From UBA817 sp049889215 (GTDB lineage Bacteria > Margulisbacteria > Marinamargulisbacteria > UBA817), in contig JBMHDV010000023.1 of assembly GCA_049889215.1 (NCBI GenBank), positions 62,001 through 126,000 of the forward strand: DNA of 64,000 nt, in the 5' to 3' direction. Both the position numbers and the translations under genes were made by a program. The notes below the pieces were generated by a model that saw nothing but the letters and a program-made list of their open reading frames with translations, was not told the DNA's origin and made no database searches. Below are positions 26,210 through 34,994 of this stretch, in pieces. Each line of letters begins with the position of its first letter. Position 1 is the first letter of the stretch.

Positions 26210-27129
26210 GAATTTTAATTACATTATTATTAATATCCAATTTAGTATTATCAATTGAAATGATTGGTTCAAGGCATTGGAATAATAGCCCAAACAGTAG
26301 TGCATTGGGGTTAGCAATTACAGCTCAAACAAACCATCCAGATGCCTTATTTTTCAATCCTGCTGGATTAAGTACAAATAAAAAAAGCAGCATCAACATA
26401 AGCCATTCATCTTTTTTTCAAACAGATTTCTCTACTTTTAGTTTAATTGGAAAATTTAATGATGTTTCAATCGGAATAGGCGCCCATATGTCACAATCTG
26501 GACAAATTGAAAAAACCACCTATAACGAAGAAACAAAAACGATATATTCAAATGGCACCTATAATTACGGGTATTATACGTTGTATTTAGGGGCAGCAAT
26601 TCAAATCCCCTATTTAGAGTGGGGATTCATAGGCGCAAACATGAATATTCATCAAATCAGTATTGATCAGGATTCATTAAAAGGAGATAGCATTAGTATT
26701 GGGACATTATTTACACCATTCTCATTTTTAAGCATTGGTTATCGACATAGTCAAATCTTACCTCTCATTATGACATGGTATGGACAGGACAAAATCAATA
26801 GTCGATCCTTATCGCCTTCTCACACAGTCAAACAACAGAGTGCAATTGGTTTGAACATTAAATTACCAACCATTGCAGGAACAAAAGTAACTTTAATGAG
26901 TGACTACATTGTGATTGATGACAACAATAAAGAATCAGCATCATTAAGACTTGGTACTCAACTTGAATTTAAAACCATAACATTAAATATGGGGTATAAC
27001 GACCTTTATTTATCTAGTGGAATTAAAATTAATCTTAATCAATTATCTTTCAACTACTCAATCAATATACCAAATCAGACTAAGAATTTATCCAACAGAC
27101 ATGGGTTTGGTATAAACTATTCGTTTTAA
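26203..27129 (+). CDS. PorV/UPF0164-like outer-membrane barrel protein
   Basis: 308 aa with a signal peptide (ILITLLLISNLVLS). The N-terminal SSALGLAITAQTNHPDALFFNPAGLS matches the PorV/PorQ/FadL-like pattern (ALG-A---DA-F-NPAGL). Beta-barrel alternation and aromatic-ended C-terminus (FGINYSF) follow. PorV in T9SS organisms carries cargo bearing C-terminal domains. Here the gene overlaps the 3' end of a protease with just such a domain, so a secretion or anchoring partnership is inferred. No other T9SS component is seen in this window. Confidence 0.82.
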   Translation: MVRILITLLLISNLVLSIEMIGSRHWNNSPNSSALGLAITAQTNHPDALFFNPAGLSTNKKSSINISHSSFFQTDFSTFSLIGKFNDVSIGIGAHMSQSGQIEKTTYNEETKTIYSNGTYNYGYYTLYLGAAIQIPYLEWGFIGANMNIHQISIDQDSLKGDSISIGTLFTPFSFLSIGYRHSQILPLIMTWYGQDKINSRSLSPSHTVKQQSAIGLNIKLPTIAGTKVTLMSDYIVIDDNNKESASLRLGTQLEFKTITLNMGYNDLYLSSGIKINLNQLSFNYSINIPNQTKNLSNRHGFGINYSF

Positions 27130-27155
27130 AGACTGTTTAATATAGATTCATTTGA

Positions 27156-27161
27156 TATAAT
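27156..27161 (+). promoter_or_regulatory. -10 box of the aroG-phosphotransacetylase-like operon, leaderless type
   Basis: TATAAT at 27156-27161 ends 7 nt before ATG 27169, and no SD is present. The -35 is not convincing. Confidence 0.5.
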
Positions 27162-27168
27162 TGTTGGT

Positions 27169-28206
27169 ATGCATAAATTAGAAAACATTCACATTAACAC
27201 TATTGAACCAATTATTTCTCCCGACAAACTAAAAACAACCATATCAATTGATGAAAAAACAAGTGAATTTGTAATTCAATCCCGATTAGCAATTCAAAAC
27301 ATCTTGCAGGGTAAAGATCCAAGAACAATGGTGATTGTCGGGCCATGCTCTATTCATGATACTGAAGCAGCTCTAGATTATGCCAAACGATTGGCACCTC
27401 TAGCAAAAAAATACAACGATAAGCTTTTAATTATCATGAGAACTTACTTCGAAAAACCTAGAACAAATATTGGCTGGAAAGGATTAATCAACGACCCCGA
27501 TCTTAACAATAGTTACGACATTGAGTCTGGCTTACAAAAAGCAAGAGAAGTTATGTTAAATATATTAAGTTTAGGATTACCTACTGGTAGCGAGTTATTA
27601 GATCCGATATTACCACAATATTATGCAGATCTAATTTGTTGGGCATCCATAGGGGCACGAACAAGTGAGTCACAAACCCATAGAGAAATGGCAAGTGGGT
27701 TATCGATGCCAATCGGTTTCAAAAATGCAACAGATGGTAATATAGATATCGCAATTAATGCAATTCAAGCCGCACAACATGGTCATGCATTTATTGGTGT
27801 TACTCAAGATGGCTCAATTGCTCGAGTGGCATCAAAAGGAAATGAAAATGCACACCTAATCATCCGAGGAGGATCATCTGGCCCAAATTATTCATCGGTT
27901 CAAATGGAAGAACACATCGAAAAAATTGAACAGTCATCCATATCAACGCGAATATTGGTCGACTGCTCACATGGGAACTCTCGAAAAAAGGCAGAAAACC
28001 AACATAAAGTCGTTAATAGTGTAATGAATCAAATTTCCCAAGGGAACAGTGCAATTATGGGAATCATGATTGAAAGCTTTATTGAACATGGAAATCAGTC
28101 CATCTCAGCAAATCCACGCACCTATGGGCAATCAATTACTGATGAATGCATTGGTTGGACAGAAACAGCTGATATTTTAAGCGACATTTATTCACGCGTT
28201 TCATGA
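27169..28206 (+). CDS. aroG: 3-deoxy-7-phosphoheptulonate synthase (DAHP synthase, class I AroG type)
   Basis: 345 aa. It condenses phosphoenolpyruvate and erythrose-4-phosphate, the first step of aromatic amino acid synthesis. Diagnostic motifs are VIVGPCSIHDTEAALDYA, MRTYFEKPRTNIGWKGLINDP, GARTSESQTHREMASGLSMPIGFKN (written in parts), LIIRGGSS and VDCSHGNSRKK. The length and N-terminal extension are like the feedback-regulated AroF/G/H group. The next gene begins 4 nt before its stop. Confidence 0.96.
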   Translation: MHKLENIHINTIEPIISPDKLKTTISIDEKTSEFVIQSRLAIQNILQGKDPRTMVIVGPCSIHDTEAALDYAKRLAPLAKKYNDKLLIIMRTYFEKPRTNIGWKGLINDPDLNNSYDIESGLQKAREVMLNILSLGLPTGSELLDPILPQYYADLICWASIGARTSESQTHREMASGLSMPIGFKNATDGNIDIAINAIQAAQHGHAFIGVTQDGSIARVASKGNENAHLIIRGGSSGPNYSSVQMEEHIEKIEQSSISTRILVDCSHGNSRKKAENQHKVVNSVMNQISQGNSAIMGIMIESFIEHGNQSISANPRTYGQSITDECIGWTETADILSDIYSRVS

Positions 28207-29300
28207 AGAAAATCTTTGTTGCTGCCACTCGGCAGAATGATGGTAAAACGACAGTTTCTTTAGGTTTATTCAAAGCTCTTTTAAAACGAGACCCCAGCAT
28301 TCAATATATGAAACCTGTTGGGCAGCAATATCGAATTGTAGATGACAAAAAAATAGATAAAGATGCTGTATTATTCCAACATGCATTTAACCTAAAAAAA
28401 GAGAATTTACCGTTAATGAGTCCAATCGCATCACCAAGGGGGTTTACTGAAAATTACATCAACGCCCCTCGTGCTGATGAATTAAAAAACAAAATATGCC
28501 GTGCCGATGCTGCCTTAACTAAAAAGTCATCCAGCATACTGTATGAAGGCACTGGTCATGCTGGTGTGGGATCGGTATTTGATTGTTCAAATGCAAGAGT
28601 TGCTCAGATGTTAAACACACCTGTAATTATTGTTTCTATTGGCGGCATAGGTAAGTCGATCGATGAAATCATGTTAAACGCGGCCGTATTTAAACAACTT
28701 GGTATCCCAGTATTAGGTGTCATTATTAACAAAGTCTTGCCGGAAAAATATGATAAAATCAACGACGTTGTTCGACGAGGTTTAAAACGCTTGGACATTG
28801 ATGTTCTTGGCGTTGTTCCATTAAATGAACACCTCACATTTCCAACAATAAGTTCAATTATAGATGAACTAAAGCCAAATATATTATCGATTACTGATGA
28901 AGGAAGAAACAACATTATTGAAAAATTCATGATTGGCGACATGATGCCTCATAACGCGCTTGATCATATAACAAAAAACACATTGATGATTGTCCCAGGA
29001 AATCGAGAAGGGCTTGTCTTAACAGCCCTGTGTGAAAACCTGCTTACGCAAGGCCCTCACCTTGTATCAGGAATTGTTTTCACTAACGGCATTCGACCCC
29101 ATCAAAAAATTCTTGATTTATTGTATACATCAAAAATCCCTTTATTTATGGTTGAAGAAGATGCATTTTCGATTGCTACTAAAATAAATCACATGATTGT
29201 TAAAATCCGCTCAGAAGATACAAACAAAATCGAAATTGCAGGGCAAATGGTTGAGCAATATGTTGATATTGATCGTATCTATGAGCAAATGGGTAATTAG
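28203..29300 (+). CDS. Phosphotransacetylase N-terminal-like P-loop protein (BioD-like + DRTGG domain, COG0857)
   Basis: 365 aa. N-terminal FVAATRQNDGKTTVSLGL is a BioD-type P-loop (GKTT) with KPVGQQ switch and EGTGHAGVGSVFD. After residue ~215 the DRTGG domain follows (MIGDMMPHNAL, LMIVPGNREGL, GIVFTNG). This arrangement equals the regulatory N-terminal half of long phosphotransacetylases but without the catalytic PTA domain. Stand-alone proteins of this type are known; function is unclear, possibly sensing acetyl-phosphate metabolism. It overlaps aroG by 4 nt. Confidence 0.85.
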   Translation: MKKIFVAATRQNDGKTTVSLGLFKALLKRDPSIQYMKPVGQQYRIVDDKKIDKDAVLFQHAFNLKKENLPLMSPIASPRGFTENYINAPRADELKNKICRADAALTKKSSSILYEGTGHAGVGSVFDCSNARVAQMLNTPVIIVSIGGIGKSIDEIMLNAAVFKQLGIPVLGVIINKVLPEKYDKINDVVRRGLKRLDIDVLGVVPLNEHLTFPTISSIIDELKPNILSITDEGRNNIIEKFMIGDMMPHNALDHITKNTLMIVPGNREGLVLTALCENLLTQGPHLVSGIVFTNGIRPHQKILDLLYTSKIPLFMVEEDAFSIATKINHMIVKIRSEDTNKIEIAGQMVEQYVDIDRIYEQMGN

Positions 29301-29323
29301 TGATTTTGTGATATACTTACAAA

Positions 29324-30253
29324 ATGCTTGAACTTGCAGCATTAAAATCATTAATAAAAGACGATTTAAAAGGGGTAAATGAACTCATCAACACTACCCT
29401 AGCGTCCAACATCGAAAAATTAAATGAAATCTACACGTTTCTAGATGAAAGCAAAGGGAAACAAATTAGAGCAGCTCTCATTATTCTTATAGGAAAAACA
29501 CAATTAAATGCAAACAACATTCAACATTTAGCTGCCTCTATTGAGCTCATGCACCTAGCATCATTGGTTCATGATGATATTATTGATGAAGCAGAATTTA
29601 GACGAAACCAAGCATGTGTATACCAAAAATTTGGCCTGAATAATGGAATTATCATCGGGGTTCACTTATATTCTGCAGCACTGAAATTAGCCACAACGAT
29701 TGGCCAAGTTGATATTGTTACTGCCATTTCTGACGCAGTTACAGCATTATGTGAGGGAGAATTCATACAAGTGAATGAACGTCATAATTTTAATTTAACC
29801 TTTGATGATTATTGGACGATTGTATCAAAAAAAACATCGTCACTCTTTGCATGTTCTTGCCTGACAGGAGCAATGTTAGGCGGCTACTCTGAAGAAGATC
29901 AACAGACCTTAAAAACGTTTGGCTATCTCATAGGTGATATCTTTCAGCTAAGTGATGATTATTTAGATATTTATGATACAAAAAACAAACTTAGCAAAAA
30001 AGTAGACCAGGATTTTGTTACCGGTGACATTTCTCTTCCAATGATTATAGCAGGTCAAGCAACTCAATCATCAAATTCGGCAGAGATAAAAGACTATTTG
30101 GTTAATAACGGTGATTTAATCTCCAAAGAAATAAAACAGATTATCGAATCTAAAATCAGAGAAACGAAACTTACACTTAGTAAGCTCTCTTCACAGTCAA
30201 CTGTAAGCCAATTAACTCAACTATTAACGTTTTTAGAGAATAGAATAAATTAA
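29324..30253 (+). CDS. Trans-polyprenyl diphosphate synthase (IspB-like)
   Basis: 309 aa. Two Asp-rich motifs: LVHDDIIDEAEFRR (first, DDxxD) and FQLSDDYLDIYD (second, DDxxD), which bind Mg2+-diphosphate. GKQIRAAL replaces the usual GKRxRP, a mild variation. It elongates allylic diphosphates with IPP; an octaprenyl/heptaprenyl product for quinones is likely by similarity but chain length cannot be read. TATACT (29312-29317) ends 6 nt before the ATG. It converges with gcvH with 4 nt overlap. Confidence 0.92.
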   Translation: MLELAALKSLIKDDLKGVNELINTTLASNIEKLNEIYTFLDESKGKQIRAALIILIGKTQLNANNIQHLAASIELMHLASLVHDDIIDEAEFRRNQACVYQKFGLNNGIIIGVHLYSAALKLATTIGQVDIVTAISDAVTALCEGEFIQVNERHNFNLTFDDYWTIVSKKTSSLFACSCLTGAMLGGYSEEDQQTLKTFGYLIGDIFQLSDDYLDIYDTKNKLSKKVDQDFVTGDISLPMIIAGQATQSSNSAEIKDYLVNNGDLISKEIKQIIESKIRETKLTLSKLSSQSTVSQLTQLLTFLENRIN

Positions 30254-30624
30254 AGAGTATTTAAAAAGTTGTGGTATGCTTGCTCATCCATCAAATCTTC
30301 AATAAAATCTGTTGAACCAACCTTTACTTTTATCAACCAACCTTGTTCCAATGGCGACTGATTAATACTCTCAGGGGAATCAACAACCTCATTATTTTTT
30401 TCAATCACTTCACCATCAACCGGTGAGTAAATCCCCGACACAGTCTTCACGGATTCAACCGAGCCAAATTCATCACCTTTGGATACTTCTGATCCAGAAT
30501 CAGGTAAATCTACATAGACAATTTCACCCAATTCATCTGCAGCATGTGTAGAAATTCCGATGGTCACAGTTTCTCCATCAAGCTCTACCCATTCATGATC
30601 TTCAGTAAAATAACGATTTGACAT
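30250..30624 (-). CDS. gcvH: Glycine cleavage system H protein
   Basis: 124 aa. MSNRYFTEDHEWVEL start, GISTHAADELGEIVYVDLP, and the lipoylation motif ESVKTVSGIYSP with the acceptor Lys. It shuttles the aminomethyl group during glycine breakdown, or acts in lipoate relay. GGAGGA lies 5 nt before ATG 30624, which fixes the start against a longer frame. No gcvT or gcvP is in this window. Confidence 0.95.
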   Translation of the reverse strand: MSNRYFTEDHEWVELDGETVTIGISTHAADELGEIVYVDLPDSGSEVSKGDEFGSVESVKTVSGIYSPVDGEVIEKNNEVVDSPESINQSPLEQGWLIKVKVGSTDFIEDLMDEQAYHNFLNTL

Positions 30625-30772
30625 TTGTTCCTCCAGGTTTTCGTAAGTTAAGAATATCATTAGAAATTTCATTCCATCAAGGGAAAACAACTCATAACAG
30701 TAATTATGGTTTCATTACAATTACAGTTCCGTTATGATAATAGTCTATTTTCAATTATTTAGGGAGAAGCAT

Positions 30773-32677
30773 ATGGAAAATACAGTCACATTTGAAATAA
30801 ATGGTGTTGAGCAACCAACTCAATTGAAAGAAAAACGATTTGAGGCCATTCAAAAACTATATATGGATGCCAAAAATAATCCAACTGAATTTTGGAATAA
30901 CCAAGCTAAAAATCTCCATTGGCAAAAACCTTGGACCAAAACAATTGAATGGAATCGACCGTATGCAAAATGGTTTATGAATGGGCAATTAAATGCAGCT
31001 GAGAACTGCATCGATATTCATCTTAAAGAAAAGGCAAATAAGAAAGCCATCATTTGGCAAGGCGAAAATGGTGATGTAAGGGAGATTACATACCAGGATC
31101 TTTCTAATAAGGTAAATCAATTGGCAAATGCTTTAACCAATCAATTGAATATAAATGCTGGTGATCGTGTTACCATTTACATGCCATTGGTTCCTGAAGC
31201 TGTTATTGCTATGTTAGCGTGCAGTCGCATCGGTGCCATCCATAGTGTGGTTTTCGGAGGATTTTCTGCACCTTCTTTAGCTGATCGAATTGTGGACTCA
31301 AATTCAAGCTGCATTATCACTGCGCAAGATGCCAATCGTCGAGGAAAAAAGATTCCACTTCGTGGAATTGTTAATGATGCATTAACATCAATTAATAAAA
31401 CCATTCCAATTATAAATTTAAACTCATCAGAACCAAGTGATTATGACTTTGATGAAATATGCAAAAAGGAATCCACAGATCACACACCAGTTCCTATGGA
31501 TTCTGAATCTCCTTTATTTATTCTTTACACATCTGGAACAACTGGAAAACCAAAAGGGATATTGCACTCCACTGGTGGGTACTTAACCCATGCAAAATAT
31601 TCAACAAAACTTGTATTTGATTTAGAAGATAATGATGTTTTTTGGTGCACCGCTGATGTGGGTTGGATTACAGGACATACATACCTTACCTATGGACCTC
31701 TGGCCAATGGAGCAACCATTTTCATGTATGAAGGAACACCAGATTACCCACACAATGGCCAATTTTGGGAATTAATTGAGAGACACAAAATTAGTATTTT
31801 TTATACAGCCCCTACGGCAATAAGAGCATTTATGAAGGATGGGAAGGCTATTCCAAATAAATATGATTTATCAACACTTCGATTATTAGGTAGTGTTGGG
31901 GAACCAATCAACCCGGAAGCATGGGATTGGTATTATACCTATATTGGTCAGAAAAGATGTCCGATTGTTGATACATGGTGGCAAACAGAAACTGGCGGAA
32001 TTATGCTAACCAGTCTTCCTGGTTATCACACCATGAAACCGGGAATAGCCGGGGCCGCACTTCCAGGTCTTGAACTTAATATTTTGAATGAATCAGGTGA
32101 AGAAAGTAATAGTGAACGCGGATTATTATCCATTACAAAGCCGTGGCCATCCATGCTTCGAGGCGTTTGGAATGACAATGAACGATTTGAAGATGTCTAT
32201 TGGTCAAAATTTAAAACATATTTTGCAGGTGATGGTGCAATCATTGATAAAGATGGTGATATTTGTGTCATTGGACGAGTTGATGACGTCTTAAATGTTG
32301 CTGGTCATCGAATTGGAACTATGGAAGTTGAAAGTGCATTGGTTGACCATCAAGATGTCGCCGAAGCCGCAGTTATTGGCGTACCAGATGACGTCAAAGG
32401 AGAAAGTATTGCGGCATTTGTAATTTTAAAATCAGAAGCAACGGAAACACCTGAAACGCAACAAGACCTTAAACGACATGTTGCCAATGAAATCAGTCCA
32501 ATTGCACGTCCAAAATTGTTAATATGCACACCAGATCTTCCTAAAACTCGAAGTGGTAAAATTATGCGCCGAATTTTAAAACAAATTGTCGCAGGCGAAA
32601 CCATTGGTGATACAACAACTCTAGCAAGTCCTGAAATTATTGATGTTATTCAAAAAAAAGTGGAATTGTCAGCTTAA
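30773..32677 (+). CDS. acs: Acetyl-CoA synthetase
   Basis: 634 aa, full-length. Motifs: LYTSGTTGKPKGILHSTGGY (P-loop A3), WWQTETGGIML, GRVDDVLNVAGHRIGT, and the C-terminal acetylatable lysine site KTRSGKIMRR. It activates acetate to acetyl-CoA via acetyl-AMP. AGGGAG lies 6 nt before ATG 30773. The acs terminus contains the prs promoter. With pckA and sucCD nearby it supports growth on acetate-like carbon. Confidence 0.96.
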   Translation: MENTVTFEINGVEQPTQLKEKRFEAIQKLYMDAKNNPTEFWNNQAKNLHWQKPWTKTIEWNRPYAKWFMNGQLNAAENCIDIHLKEKANKKAIIWQGENGDVREITYQDLSNKVNQLANALTNQLNINAGDRVTIYMPLVPEAVIAMLACSRIGAIHSVVFGGFSAPSLADRIVDSNSSCIITAQDANRRGKKIPLRGIVNDALTSINKTIPIINLNSSEPSDYDFDEICKKESTDHTPVPMDSESPLFILYTSGTTGKPKGILHSTGGYLTHAKYSTKLVFDLEDNDVFWCTADVGWITGHTYLTYGPLANGATIFMYEGTPDYPHNGQFWELIERHKISIFYTAPTAIRAFMKDGKAIPNKYDLSTLRLLGSVGEPINPEAWDWYYTYIGQKRCPIVDTWWQTETGGIMLTSLPGYHTMKPGIAGAALPGLELNILNESGEESNSERGLLSITKPWPSMLRGVWNDNERFEDVYWSKFKTYFAGDGAIIDKDGDICVIGRVDDVLNVAGHRIGTMEVESALVDHQDVAEAAVIGVPDDVKGESIAAFVILKSEATETPETQQDLKRHVANEISPIARPKLLICTPDLPKTRSGKIMRRILKQIVAGETIGDTTTLASPEIIDVIQKKVELSA

Positions 32678-32694
32678 GTTAAGCTTTGTATACT
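32666..32694 (+). promoter_or_regulatory. prs promoter inside the end of acs, leaderless type
   Basis: TTGTCA (32666-32671), 17-nt spacer, TATACT (32689-32694). The -10 ends 6 nt before the prs ATG at 32701. It is a near-consensus promoter overlapping the acs stop codon. Confidence 0.65.
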
Positions 32695-32700
32695 AATCTT

Positions 32701-33645
32701 ATGCTTCAAGATCAAATTAAATTATTCAGCGGATCATCACATCCAGAACTTGCAAAAAAAATTGCACAATCATTAAATATTGAGTTGGGAACAATTACTC
32801 ATTCAAAATTTCAATGCAACGAAAGTTACGTTAAAATTGACGAAACAATTCGTGGAATGGATACCTATATTGTTCAAACAGCTTCAAGCACTGTAAATGA
32901 TGATTTGATTGAATTATTTTTAATAATGGATACCTTAAAGCGTGCATCAGCAGCAAGCGTTAATATCATCATGCCCCACTTTGCTTATGGTCGTCAGGAC
33001 AAAAAGTCAGCCCCTCGTGAACCAATTTCAGCACGATTAATTGCAGACTTATTACAAGCAGTTAAAATTGACCGATTAATAACAATGGATTTACATGCTG
33101 ACCAAATTCAAGGTTTTTTTGATGTTCCCGTTGATCATTTAACAGCCATGCCGTTATTTGTTGATTATTTTAAAAAGAAAAACTTAAAAGATTTGGTTGT
33201 CGTTGCACCCGACACCGGACGCGCAAAATTTGCTAAAAAGCTTGGTGATAAACTAGGTGCAGACTTAGCTATTATGCACAAAACACGTCCAGATCATAAT
33301 GTTGCTGAAATTGTACATCTTGTTGGTGACGTAAAAGGAAAAACCGTATTATTGGTTGATGACATGGTGGATACAGCTGGTTCAATAACAAGTGGTTTAG
33401 ACAAACTTCGTTTATTTGGTTGCAACGAAGACATCTACCTTGCAACAACACATGCGATTTTTTCAGGCCCAGCAGTAGAACGCCTTAAAAAAGCAAACAT
33501 CAAAGAAATCATTGCAACAGACACTGTACCAATCCCGGCTCATAAACAGCTTGATAACCTAACAATTCTATCAACAGCTGATTTACTTGCTGAAGTAATC
33601 AAAAGAAACATAGAACACGAGTCTATTTCAACATTATTCAATTAA
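32701..33645 (+). CDS. prs: Ribose-phosphate pyrophosphokinase (PRPP synthase)
   Basis: 314 aa. KLFSGSSHPELAKKIA start, PHFAYGRQDKKSAPREPISA, MDLHADQIQGFFD, and the PRPP-binding loop VLLVDDMVDTAGS. It makes PRPP from ribose-5-phosphate and ATP for nucleotides, His and Trp. The start ATG 32701 is set by the promoter spacing and family length. Confidence 0.96.
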   Translation: MLQDQIKLFSGSSHPELAKKIAQSLNIELGTITHSKFQCNESYVKIDETIRGMDTYIVQTASSTVNDDLIELFLIMDTLKRASAASVNIIMPHFAYGRQDKKSAPREPISARLIADLLQAVKIDRLITMDLHADQIQGFFDVPVDHLTAMPLFVDYFKKKNLKDLVVVAPDTGRAKFAKKLGDKLGADLAIMHKTRPDHNVAEIVHLVGDVKGKTVLLVDDMVDTAGSITSGLDKLRLFGCNEDIYLATTHAIFSGPAVERLKKANIKEIIATDTVPIPAHKQLDNLTILSTADLLAEVIKRNIEHESISTLFN

Positions 33646-33652
33646 ACGACCA

Positions 33653-34945
33653 CTAGTTTGCTCTTTTTGTTGTTTGTTGTTTATTTCTAGGTCGTCTGCG
33701 TTTCCAGGTTGAGTTCTTGGGCTTTGATTGTTCGACGGTTTTAATTGATGACACTGAAAATCCATTTAACTCGGCACGTTGAATGGTTGTTTTCATTAAA
33801 CGCTCAATTTGCCTAAGCTGTTTAGCTTCATCATTAGATACCAAAGAAAGCGCATTTCCAACTGACCCCGCACGACCGGTACGACCAATGCGGTGAACAT
33901 AATCTTCTGGCACGTCAGGAAGTTCAAAATTCACCACCTGGGGTAACTCAGAAATATCTAACCCGCGTGATGCTATATCGGTAGCAACCAACACTTGAAC
34001 CTTTCCAGACTTAAACTCTGCCAAAGCCGTAGTTCTAGCATTTTGACTTTTGTTACCATGAATAGCGACTGCATTGACGCCATTTTTTAATAAATACTTA
34101 GTTAACTTATTCGCTCCGTGTTTGGTTCGATGAAACACCAATACTTGAAACCAATTTTCTGTTGAAATTAGATGCAACAATGCATCCGATTTTTGCTTTC
34201 TATCAACCGAATAAATTACTTGCTTAACTGTTTTAGCCGCTGTATTTTTTGGTGTTACAGATACCTCTTTGGGACGATACAAAAACTGCTGCGCTAACTC
34301 ACGAATCTCTTTTGAAAATGTGGCAGAAAACAATAAAGTTTGACGTTTTTTAGGCAGATAACCAATAATTTTTTTCATATCATGGATAAACCCCATATCT
34401 AACATTCGATCAGCTTCATCTAAAACAAGCATCTCAATATTAGCTAAGTTCACAACACGTTGTTGGACAAGATCCAGTAAACGTCCGGGAGTTGCCACTA
34501 AGATATCAACACCTTGAGAAATTTTCTTTTTCTGTGGATTGATATTCACCCCACCAAAAACTGCAAATGATCGTAATTGTAAGTGTTGAGAATAAGTTTC
34601 TATGGAATCCAATACTTGAGCGGCCAACTCACGAGTTGGAGTTAAAATTAATGCACGAATTTTTCGACCTTCGTTAGGAGCAGATAAACGTTCTAACATT
34701 GGTAACGTGAACGCTGCAGTTTTTCCAGTTCCTGTTTGAGCAGCAGCTAATACATCATACCCATCGATAACCAACGGAATGGCCTGTTGCTGAATTGGAG
34801 TGGGCTCTGTGTAACCTGCCTTTTCGATCGCAGACAATAATCCCTTTGATAGACCAAGTGCATTAAACTCAATAGCTTGATCGGTTAAACCAGATACAAT
34901 TTTGTCCTTTTTATTATTTTTACTACGTTTAAAAAATCTCATCAT
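33653..34945 (-). CDS. DEAD-box RNA helicase (RhlE-like)
   Basis: 430 aa. Ordered motifs: Q-motif (GYTEPTPIQQQAIP), AQTGTGKTAAF, PTRELAAQV, DEAD (LVLDEADRMLDMGF), SAT, and HRIGRTGRAG. A short basic C-terminal tail (WKRRRPRNKQQTTK) may bind RNA. It unwinds RNA in ribosome assembly or mRNA decay. AGGAG lies 10-12 nt upstream of the ATGATG start. Confidence 0.94.
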   Translation of the reverse strand: MMRFFKRSKNNKKDKIVSGLTDQAIEFNALGLSKGLLSAIEKAGYTEPTPIQQQAIPLVIDGYDVLAAAQTGTGKTAAFTLPMLERLSAPNEGRKIRALILTPTRELAAQVLDSIETYSQHLQLRSFAVFGGVNINPQKKKISQGVDILVATPGRLLDLVQQRVVNLANIEMLVLDEADRMLDMGFIHDMKKIIGYLPKKRQTLLFSATFSKEIRELAQQFLYRPKEVSVTPKNTAAKTVKQVIYSVDRKQKSDALLHLISTENWFQVLVFHRTKHGANKLTKYLLKNGVNAVAIHGNKSQNARTTALAEFKSGKVQVLVATDIASRGLDISELPQVVNFELPDVPEDYVHRIGRTGRAGSVGNALSLVSNDEAKQLRQIERLMKTTIQRAELNGFSVSSIKTVEQSKPKNSTWKRRRPRNKQQTTKRAN

Positions 34946-34994
34946 TAATCATTTCTCCTAGGTCAATATCGACCTTTATTTTTTCATCTTTCAA

